From positions 1 through 5,489 of the forward strand of contig JAITAX010000185.1 of NCBI GenBank assembly GCA_031283865.1: a DNA stretch of 5,489 nucleotides. Direction: 5' to 3'. Origin of the DNA: Eubacteriales Family XIII. Incertae Sedis bacterium. Its GTDB lineage: Bacteria; Bacillota; Clostridia; Peptostreptococcales; Anaerovoracaceae. The position numbers and the translations under genes were made by a program. Positions within the stretch are counted from its first letter, which is position 1, and every line of letters begins with the position of its first letter. Positions 1-5,293 of this stretch are shown here, one piece after another. Under the pieces are notes generated by a model. It was not told where the DNA came from. It worked only from the letters and a program-made list of their open reading frames with translations, and did no database searches.

Positions 1-12
1 GGTTTGTGTGCC

Positions 13-43
13 GCAAAGATCGCAAAGACAGAGTGCAAAGACA
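13..43. repeat. Three short direct repeats of GCAAAGA downstream of the regulator gene
   Basis: GCAAAGATC at 13-21 is followed directly by GCAAAGACA at 22-30 and again by GCAAAGACA at 35-43, so the unit recurs at spacings of 9 and 13 bases. The repeats lie in the 78 bases beyond the end of the MerR gene, where no gene and no intrinsic terminator (stem plus T-run on the minus strand) is visible. The function is unknown and chance is possible for so short a unit. Confidence 0.4.
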
Positions 44-78
44 AGCCCTGACACACCGAGAGGAATGAATCAGTAAAG

Positions 79-885
79 CTACTCCACGCGCAATTCCAGC
101 GACAGATAGTAGTCGTCGCTGTAGATGGACGTTACGTCGATAAGGGTTCCTTTGAAGATCAGCATTCCGCTCGCCCGCAGTTCCCTTTGTTCGATATAGC
201 CGCGCAGCAGATCAAGGGCGCGCCGCCGCCCGTCACCTTTCCCCTGATAGGTGATGCAGGCATAGGTTCCCGCGGGCAGGACGTATTCCGTGAAAGGCTT
301 GCCGGGGTTGTCGTTCAGTCCGATCAGGATGGCGTACTGATCCGCCGGTTGCAGGGTTTTTGCGTCGATTTCGCGCAGCAGGTAATGCGTGTAGGCGTAT
401 TGATTGCGCGTTTCCATGGAACACTTGCGCGCCTGGACGATTGCTTCCGCCGTGCTGTTGCTGTACCCGGATTTCACGTAGATGCGGCGTTCGTCCGTTT
501 TTTCAAGATGGGGGACGAACGTTTCCGTCAGCGTCTGCAAGGCGATGGCGTGGAGCTTGCGGTCCAAAAACGCTTTTCGCAGAAGCAGCTCGTCGATTTC
601 GCTTTCGATGGTTTTTTTGTGAAGCGCCAGAATGCTTTTGAGCATCTCCGGGTCGTTCTCGTGCGCAATATATTCGCGAATGGTCTTCAGCGGCAGTCCG
701 AGTATTTTCCCGAGACAGCGCACCAGATCGAGGCGGTGCAACTCCGCCTCCGAATAGTAACGGTAATTCGTTGCGGGATCCGTTCGATGCGGACGGAGCA
801 GACCGATTGTTTCATAATAACGGATCGTGCGGATCGGAATGCCGAGCATTTCCGACACCTGACCGATTGAATACAGCGCCCGCAA
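79..885 (-). CDS. MerR-family transcriptional regulator with GyrI/BmrR-like effector domain
   Basis: A 268-residue one-component activator or repressor, expected to bind DNA as a dimer and remodel a promoter when a small molecule binds. The N-terminal winged helix is unmistakable: YSIGQVSEMLGI at residues 5-16, then IRTIRYYETIGLL at about 18-30 and NYRYYSEAEL at 40-49. A long dimerisation helix covers about 77-118. The C-terminal half (about 133-268) looks like the GyrI/BmrR ligand-binding fold, with LPAGTYACITYQGKG at 203-217 in the place where the family has its PAG(x)Y strand. There is no metal-binding cysteine loop of the MerR/CueR type, so an organic, probably hydrophobic or cationic, ligand is more likely. 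I chose a TTG start at 885-883 because GGAGG at 898-894 lies 8 bases upstream. A GTG at 894-892 in the same frame would add 3 residues but overlaps that site. The gene has its own promoter and lies downstream of the redox genes, which are its likely targets. Confidence 0.9.
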   Translation of the reverse strand: MRALYSIGQVSEMLGIPIRTIRYYETIGLLRPHRTDPATNYRYYSEAELHRLDLVRCLGKILGLPLKTIREYIAHENDPEMLKSILALHKKTIESEIDELLLRKAFLDRKLHAIALQTLTETFVPHLEKTDERRIYVKSGYSNSTAEAIVQARKCSMETRNQYAYTHYLLREIDAKTLQPADQYAILIGLNDNPGKPFTEYVLPAGTYACITYQGKGDGRRRALDLLRGYIEQRELRASGMLIFKGTLIDVTSIYSDDYYLSLELRVE

Positions 886-890
886 TGCTT

Positions 891-899
891 CCACCTCCC
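891..899 (-). promoter_or_regulatory. Shine-Dalgarno site that decides the merR-type gene start
   Basis: On the minus strand GGGAGGTGG occupies 899-891. Its GGAGG core (898-894) is 8 bases from the TTG at 885-883. The in-frame GTG at 894-892 is inside the site itself and so cannot use it. This makes TTG the better start. Confidence 0.7.
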
Positions 900-913
900 G
901 GACAGAGCGACAA

Positions 914-926
914 GCGCGGTCCGCGC
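914..926. repeat. GC palindrome in the regulator leader
   Basis: GCGCGG (914-919) and CCGCGC (921-926) are perfect inverted repeats around a single base. The right half overlaps one arm (922-930) of the larger inverted repeat at 922-954. In RNA the two hairpins could not form together. It may be part of an operator or an alternative leader fold; nothing shows which. Confidence 0.5.
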
Positions 927-954
927 AACCCTCCGGTAAGTGAAAGGTTGCGCG
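922..954. promoter_or_regulatory. 9-bp perfect inverted repeat: candidate MerR operator or leader hairpin
   Basis: CGCGCAACC at 922-930 and its exact complement GGTTGCGCG at 946-954 flank a 15-base centre. Read on the minus strand the inner part runs ACCTTTC...GGAGGGT, which resembles the ACCTT...AAGGT dyads bound by MerR-family proteins such as CueR. In the usual MerR arrangement the dyad lies between the -35 and -10 boxes. Here it lies about 12 to 44 bases downstream of the predicted transcription start, so binding would more likely repress the regulator's own gene. An RNA hairpin acting in the leader is the alternative. Confidence 0.55.
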
Positions 955-972
955 AATCCGTTCCGTAGCTCA

Positions 973-1001
973 ATTATATGTCCGAAAGTCCGCATTGTCA
1001 A
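973..1001 (-). promoter_or_regulatory. Perfect consensus sigma-70/sigma-A promoter for the MerR-type gene
   Basis: On the minus strand TTGACA (1001-996) and TATAAT (978-973) both match the consensus exactly and are separated by the ideal 17 bases (995-979). The stretch just upstream (about 1020-1002) is A/T-rich, as in an UP element. Transcription should start near 966, leaving a leader of about 80 bases before the start codon. The 17-base spacer differs from the 19-20 base spacers of promoters that MerR proteins activate by distortion, so this promoter looks constitutive or repressible. Confidence 0.9.
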
Positions 1002-1023
1002 TAAAAGTTAAGTTTTCTTTGGG

Positions 1024-1067
1024 CGCTCAGATCCGCCGATCAGATCCGCCGGTCCGCTCAGATCCGC
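1024..1067. repeat. Three direct copies of TCAGATCCGC at the end of the small gene
   Basis: TCAGATCCGC occurs at 1027-1036, 1040-1049 and 1058-1067. The first and third are part of a longer 13-base identity, CGCTCAGATCCGC, at 1024-1036 and 1055-1067. The third copy holds the stop codon and last codons of the 99-residue gene. The other two lie between that gene and the promoter of the regulator. This looks like local duplication of a gene end or a small set of binding sites. No T-run follows on the minus strand, so it is not an intrinsic terminator. Confidence 0.6.
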
Positions 1068-1357
1068 TTCGCCTCAAATTTGCATTTTCCAACGGCCATC
1101 TTGGCGATGCCGCTCATCGTATCCCCGTCCGCTTCGCCCTTGAGGGTGAATGTAAAGCTGCCCATGGCCGGCACGGGGAAATCGACTTTAAACGAAAACG
1201 CGGCCTCGTCAACCTTGCCCTCGTAGATTTCCGTGTTCCAGCCGCTGTCCGCGCTGAACCTGCCCGTCAAGGCTTCGCCCTCCTCTGCGGCTTCAAAGAT
1301 CACGGCCTTGTCGCCCATCGGCGAGTGCAAAATCATATCCCATTTTCCGTTAAGCAC
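1058..1357 (-). CDS. Small beta-rich protein with internal repeat, function unknown
   Basis: A 99-residue protein that I cannot assign to a named family. It has no signal peptide, membrane segment or metal motif, so it should be cytoplasmic. The alternation of hydrophobic and polar residues (for example 18-22, 52-60, 67-73) suggests beta strands, as in small lipocalin-like or avidin-like barrels. Two halves align: PMG at 13-15 with a glycine at 27 and LTG at 30-32 matches AMG at 64-66, glycine 78 and MSG at 81-83, a constant offset of 51 residues. The GTG start at 1357-1355 is preceded by a strong AAAGGAGG. The gene begins 37 bases after the stop of the large fusion flavoprotein and is almost certainly cotranscribed with it. 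A role in binding the hydrophobic substrate or product is a guess from context; the sequence gives no catalytic residues. Confidence 0.85.
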   Translation of the reverse strand: MLNGKWDMILHSPMGDKAVIFEAAEEGEALTGRFSADSGWNTEIYEGKVDEAAFSFKVDFPVPAMGSFTFTLKGEADGDTMSGIAKMAVGKCKFEAKRI

Positions 1358-1362
1358 AGTCT

Positions 1363-1370
1363 CCTCCTTT
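1363..1370 (-). promoter_or_regulatory. Shine-Dalgarno site of the 99-residue gene
   Basis: AAAGGAGG on the minus strand at 1370-1363 sits 5 bases before the GTG at 1357-1355. Its strength supports this non-ATG start and the reality of this short gene. Confidence 0.85.
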
Positions 1371-1394
1371 GTTCATCTAAAACAGAAACGACGA

Positions 1395-4073
1395 TTAAAT
1401 CATCAGCGTCAAATCGCTGATCGGATAGCTGACGCAGGGGTGGATATACCCGTAGCGCATGTCCGATTTCCGCATACGCGCGAGCCCGGGATGAAACACG
1501 ACGCCCTTTGTCAGACGCGAACGGCAGACGCCGCATTCCCCGCTGCGGCACAGGTTTTTCTTCACGATTCCCGCCCTCTCAAGCGCGACGAGGACGGATT
1601 CGCCCGCGATGGCGGGCAGCGTTCGTCCGTCCGTGAGGGTGATCGTAAAACGCCGGTCATACGGCACATCCTGCGGCCATCCCGGCGCTTTTCGCGGATC
1701 GGCCGGCGCGGACTGAATCTCCGTGCGAATCCGCCGCTTAGGAATGCTTAGCTCGTCGAGCTTTGGCAGCACGAAGTCGTACATCGCCTGCGGCCCGCAG
1801 AGGAAAAATGTAAACTCCTCCGGTTTTCCGAGCACGTCCCGGATCAGCTCCGCAGTGATGAGACCCCTGCGCGATTTCGTGTCCCGCGTCGGTTCGGAGA
1901 TCACGGCTTCGAGGCGGAAATTCGGCAGTTTCGCCCCGATTTCGTTCAGCCTGTCCGCGAAGATCATGTCGTCTTCTCTCGCGCAGCCGTAGATCAAAAC
2001 GATTTCGTCATCCGACGCCCCGCGAATCGCGTCGTTTTGCAACATGCTCATAAAGGGCGTGATCCCGCTGCCGCCCGCGATAAAGCACAGCTTCTTTCCG
2101 TGTACGGGCGCGAAGCGATAGAATTGTCCCGCAGGGCCGCTCGAGGTCACGATATCCCCAACCGCGGCCTCGTTCAAGAGATACGAAGAGACAAAGCCGT
2201 CCTTGCTTTCGCGCACCGTGATTTCGTAAAATTGCCGCTCTGCGGGCGGCGACGAGATGCTGTAGGCGCGGCTCGTCAGCACGCCGCTTGCGCACACGCT
2301 CAGATTGATGTATTGACCCGCGACGAACGGCGGAACATAGCCCTCCGTCGGCGACAGGCGAATCGTCTTCGCGCTCTTCGTTTCCGGACGAATGTCCGTT
2401 ATGCGGAAGCGGATGCTGTCCGGATGGAGCCGGTTGACCTCGCTGCGAACGCGCCCTTTGCGCGTCCGATGATCGACGTTGTACGTGCGGCAGGCTTCCG
2501 CTTCCCGCGCGATGCGGTCAATGCCTTTCATGCCGCCGAAATCGTGCTTGGCCGGCGTCACGCCTTTCCTAAGATCGTTCAGGATCACGCGCGCCGCCGT
2601 ATTGCCGCCCATCATCGTCGTGTGGAAGCCGCCGAACATAAACGACGCGCCGCAGAAATACAGGCCCTTGAACGGCGAACGCGCATTCAACTTCGTCGCG
2701 ATGAGGTCCTTGATGTGGCTGTCCACGCCGTAGATGGCGCCGCTCTGCGAACCGATGTAGCGCTGAATCGTCATCGGCGTGAAGATTTCGATTTCCTCAA
2801 TATGATCTTTCACTTTCGGGTAAAAATCGTAGAGGTAATCGAGCATCTTCTCCGCATACGCGAACTTTGCGTCAAAATACCGTTCGGGCGGCAGCGCCGC
2901 AAAGGGTTCCGTGAGCTTGCTCGTCAGCGTCGTGAGCACGCAGGTTCCCTCGGGGCTGTAGTCCTTATCGTCGATGTTGTAGCACGTCAGGTACTGCAGC
3001 GGAACGGAATCGAGCTGCCGCAGGTTGACGTCGTATCGCTTCGGCTTTCCGCCCGGCGACGGCATGAGAAAGCTCGTCGCGTTTGCGATGCCCGCCTCTT
3101 CAGCCGTACAGTCGAGCCCGATATTGAGGCCGAAAATCGACTGGGAGGGGGCGGAAACGCGCAGATCCGCGTAGACTTCCTCGGGAACGAGATCATTGTC
3201 GATCATATCCACATAGGCGTTGATGCGGTTGGCATTGCACAGCACGACGCCCGCGGAGTAGCTTTCGCCCGTTTGGGTTTCGACGCCGCGCACCTCGTTC
3301 CCCTCGATGCGGATTCGCGTGACGCGCGCGTTCAGCTTCAGCACGCCGCCGATATCGAGAAAGGTATTCGTCAGCGCATTGGACATGGACATGGAGGTTT
3401 CATGCACGTTCCACGTGCCGCCCTCGCGCTCGTAGAGCGCGGCGAGTACGGGAAAGGGGATGCGTTCGATCGGGATGCCAAGATAGCCGTAAAGGCATTG
3501 GTAGACGCCCTTGAGCATCGCGTTTTCAAAATACTTGTTCAGCATTTCAAGCCCCGTGCAGACGCCGTACTCGAAGAAGCAGGGAAATTCCTCCTTTGTA
3601 ACGGCTCTGTCCTCCGCCACGAAATCGTACAGGCGCATAAATTCCACGCCCGTTTTCTCCACGAGCAACTGATATTCCTCGATGGCGGCGGCTTCGGGGC
3701 CGAAGAAATCTTGCAGCTCGGACACGAATGTATCCCGCGTTCCCGGCAGCGCGATCTCTCCCATCCCTTTGAACGCGAGCCGAAAGGCTTCTTCCTGCCG
3801 AACGAATGTGATCTTGTCCCAAACGCCCAATTCCTCAAAGAGTTTGCGCAGCGCGCCCTTGTCCCCCGCATAGCTGTCGCCGATCCCGTACAACTGGTGC
3901 AAGCCCGTTTCAAACTCGAAGCGCCCGCGAACGAAAGACGAACCGCAACCGCCCGTGATGTCGTGCTGTTCGAGCAGCAGCACGCGCAGACCGGCCTTTT
4001 GCAGCGTCAACGCTCCCGTCATTCCGCCGTTTCCGGCGCCGATCACAATTGCATCGTACTGATTTTTTTGCAT
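1395..4073 (-). CDS. Three-module fusion: CrtI/retinol-saturase-like FAD oxidoreductase + FNR-type NAD(P)H reductase + [2Fe-2S] ferredoxin
   Basis: An 892-residue soluble redox enzyme. Residues 1 to about 500 form a phytoene-desaturase/carotenoid-isomerase/retinol-saturase-like flavoprotein: dinucleotide motif GAGNGG at 12-17, VLLLEQHDITGGCGSSF at 31-47, and the C-terminal FAD signature GLYFCGASFMFGGFHTTMMG around 470-489. After a charged linker (about 500-550) comes a ferredoxin-NADP reductase module: flavin motif RAYSISSPP at 602-610, nucleotide motif GGSGITPF at 667-674 and FFLCGPQAMYDFV at about 756-768. The last 85 residues are a plant-type [2Fe-2S] domain with Cys842, Cys847, Cys850 and Cys880. 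The order FNR then ferredoxin is that of PaaE/Hcr-type reductases. Electrons could therefore pass from NAD(P)H through flavin and [2Fe-2S] to the front FAD, which favours a reductase or saturase rather than a desaturase (inference). The ATG at 4073 follows AAAGGGGG by 7 bases. A longer frame back to a TTG at 4151 would translate the upstream hairpin into Arg/Ala-rich sequence and is rejected. The substrate is unknown. Confidence 0.9.
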   Translation of the reverse strand: MQKNQYDAIVIGAGNGGMTGALTLQKAGLRVLLLEQHDITGGCGSSFVRGRFEFETGLHQLYGIGDSYAGDKGALRKLFEELGVWDKITFVRQEEAFRLAFKGMGEIALPGTRDTFVSELQDFFGPEAAAIEEYQLLVEKTGVEFMRLYDFVAEDRAVTKEEFPCFFEYGVCTGLEMLNKYFENAMLKGVYQCLYGYLGIPIERIPFPVLAALYEREGGTWNVHETSMSMSNALTNTFLDIGGVLKLNARVTRIRIEGNEVRGVETQTGESYSAGVVLCNANRINAYVDMIDNDLVPEEVYADLRVSAPSQSIFGLNIGLDCTAEEAGIANATSFLMPSPGGKPKRYDVNLRQLDSVPLQYLTCYNIDDKDYSPEGTCVLTTLTSKLTEPFAALPPERYFDAKFAYAEKMLDYLYDFYPKVKDHIEEIEIFTPMTIQRYIGSQSGAIYGVDSHIKDLIATKLNARSPFKGLYFCGASFMFGGFHTTMMGGNTAARVILNDLRKGVTPAKHDFGGMKGIDRIAREAEACRTYNVDHRTRKGRVRSEVNRLHPDSIRFRITDIRPETKSAKTIRLSPTEGYVPPFVAGQYINLSVCASGVLTSRAYSISSPPAERQFYEITVRESKDGFVSSYLLNEAAVGDIVTSSGPAGQFYRFAPVHGKKLCFIAGGSGITPFMSMLQNDAIRGASDDEIVLIYGCAREDDMIFADRLNEIGAKLPNFRLEAVISEPTRDTKSRRGLITAELIRDVLGKPEEFTFFLCGPQAMYDFVLPKLDELSIPKRRIRTEIQSAPADPRKAPGWPQDVPYDRRFTITLTDGRTLPAIAGESVLVALERAGIVKKNLCRSGECGVCRSRLTKGVVFHPGLARMRKSDMRYGYIHPCVSYPISDLTLMI

Positions 4074-4080
4074 ATCGATA

Positions 4081-4088
4081 CCCCCTTT
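4081..4088 (-). promoter_or_regulatory. Shine-Dalgarno site that decides the start of the fusion gene
   Basis: AAAGGGGG at 4088-4081 on the minus strand is 7 bases before the ATG at 4073-4071. It differs from AAAGGAGG by one base that still allows a G-U pair with the ribosomal RNA. It supports this ATG over the upstream in-frame TTG at 4151. Confidence 0.7.
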
Positions 4089-4101
4089 TTCGGTTTTGCG
4101 G

Positions 4102-4141
4102 GCCGCCGCGCCGCCCCGTTTTCCGGCGCCGGCGCGGCGGC
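4102..4141. repeat. Perfect 12-bp GC hairpin between the two flavoprotein genes
   Basis: GCCGCCGCGCCG (4102-4113) and its exact complement CGGCGCGGCGGC (4130-4141) enclose a 16-base loop. All 12 pairs are G-C, so the stem is very stable. It lies in the 86-base gap between the stop at 4160 and the ribosome site at 4081. On the minus strand it is followed by an A- and G-rich stretch, not a T-run, so it is not a standard intrinsic terminator. It may protect mRNA ends after processing, set the ratio of the two products, or act as a pause site. Confidence 0.8.
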
Positions 4142-4159
4142 GCCGCGTCAAATTGCGCG

Positions 4160-5293
4160 CTACGCGCCCATCAGCCTTACGACCGCCGTCGGGTCGTCTT
4201 TCAGCTGATCGACCAGCGCGTTGAATTTGTCGATGTCTTGGGACAGATTCGCGATGCCCTGCAGCTTGAGAAGATAGGGAATCAAAACCTCCGTCACCCT
4301 ATCCTCGTAGCGGGAGAGGGACGCCTCGGAGAAATCGTTTTCCTGCAACGCTTTTACGGCTGTTTCGGCGGCGAGAACGCCCGAGCGCGCCGCAGCCGCG
4401 ATCCCCTCAAGCACAAAGGGTTCCACGAAACTGCCCGCATCCCCGACGAGCATGACGCCCGCATCGTGAATCTTGTCGAGCTGCCCCGCGCTCGGCACGC
4501 GCCAGCCCATCCAGCGAGAGATGTCTTCGGCTTTCGCAAGCCGCTTGCCGTGCGGGCTGTTCTCGATAAAATAGCGTATCATTGCCTCGCCGTCCAGATC
4601 GGCGTCGTGATAGCGGCTCATCTGGATGCCCATGCCCACGTTCACCGCGTTGCCGTAGCCGGGGTGGGGGGACAGGCAGATAAAGCCCGGCACAAATTCT
4701 TCCGTATAGTGGATTTCGAGATCGAGCAGCTCCGGGTCCGCGCCGCGCATGTATTTGCGCCCGCAGAGGTAGACCATCTCGGGATTGTCCGAAAAGGCTC
4801 CGATGCGCTTGGCGACCCACGAATGCGAGCCGTCGCAGCCGATAACGATCTTGGAGCGCAGTTCTGTAAATTCACCTTGATATTTGGCCTTGACGCCGCG
4901 CACTTGGCCGTCCTCGATAATCAGGTCGTTGATCCAGCATTCCTCCCAAACCTCCGCGCCGAGCGCGGCGGCGTTCTCCTTCAGAATATTGTCGCCGACG
5001 CGCCTCGGACAGACGATGCCGCCTCGGTTTTGCGCCCTGATCGCGGAGAAATTCGGAGCGATAAGCACCGTGTCCCTGTACAGGCAGCCGGCCTCCAGAA
5101 TTTTTTCGTAGGCGCCCAGCTCCGTCAGCAGATCCTTGATCGCGGGTCCGTACAAATCGCTGCACGGTTTGTCGCGCGGAAATTTTTCCTTGTCCGCGAG
5201 CAATACGCGGACGCCGGCCATGGCGAGCTTGGATGCCGTGACGCTTCCGCCGGGACCCGCGCCGACGACGATCACATCCCATTCTTTTTTCAT
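4160..5293 (-). CDS. Geranylgeranyl-reductase-family (FixC-like) FAD-dependent oxidoreductase
   Basis: A 377-residue flavoprotein of the p-hydroxybenzoate-hydroxylase fold, close to the usual length for archaeal and bacterial geranylgeranyl reductases. Visible motifs are the N-terminal FAD site GAGPGG at 11-16, FPRDKPCS at 38-45 (the family's KPC segment, Cys44), GCDGSHS at 152-158, and the second FAD signature GDAGSFVEPFVLEGIAAA at 284-301. Family members reduce isoprenoid double bonds or move electrons between quinone and ferredoxin (FixC). The family's substrate-lining motif YxWxFP is altered here to FICLSP at 204-209, so a substrate other than a geranylgeranyl lipid is likely. There is no membrane helix. 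The ATG at 5293 overlaps the stop of the upstream Fe-S gene by 4 bases and has GGAGG 9 bases away, so the two are translationally coupled. This suggests that the Fe-S protein is its electron partner, as known for ferredoxin with some geranylgeranyl reductases and for FixX with FixC. Confidence 0.85.
   Translation of the reverse strand: MKKEWDVIVVGAGPGGSVTASKLAMAGVRVLLADKEKFPRDKPCSDLYGPAIKDLLTELGAYEKILEAGCLYRDTVLIAPNFSAIRAQNRGGIVCPRRVGDNILKENAAALGAEVWEECWINDLIIEDGQVRGVKAKYQGEFTELRSKIVIGCDGSHSWVAKRIGAFSDNPEMVYLCGRKYMRGADPELLDLEIHYTEEFVPGFICLSPHPGYGNAVNVGMGIQMSRYHDADLDGEAMIRYFIENSPHGKRLAKAEDISRWMGWRVPSAGQLDKIHDAGVMLVGDAGSFVEPFVLEGIAAAARSGVLAAETAVKALQENDFSEASLSRYEDRVTEVLIPYLLKLQGIANLSQDIDKFNALVDQLKDDPTAVVRLMGA

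Noticed and set aside
1..78. A possible terminator from GGTGTGTC and GGCACACA downstream of the regulator
   Set aside because: The pairing is only about 6 bp with a G-U pair, the loop is over 30 bases, and there is no T-run on the minus strand.
886..894. GTG start at 894 for the MerR-type gene
   Set aside because: It lies inside the only good Shine-Dalgarno site, which is correctly spaced for the TTG at 885.
4102..4141. Intrinsic terminator between the two flavoprotein genes
   Set aside because: The stem is strong, but the minus-strand sequence after it is A/G-rich with no T-run.
4074..4151. A 26-residue N-terminal extension of the fusion flavoprotein from a TTG start
   Set aside because: It would be translated from the GC hairpin and ribosome site, gives low-complexity Arg/Ala-rich sequence, and lacks a Shine-Dalgarno site. 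The ATG at 4073 begins just before the FAD-binding strand, as is usual for the family.
2037..4208. A 723-codon open frame on the plus strand, opposite the fusion flavoprotein
   Set aside because: It is exactly antisense to a gene with complete, recognisable domains. Its product is rich in Arg, His and Ala with no motifs, as expected from GC-rich codon patterns read backwards.
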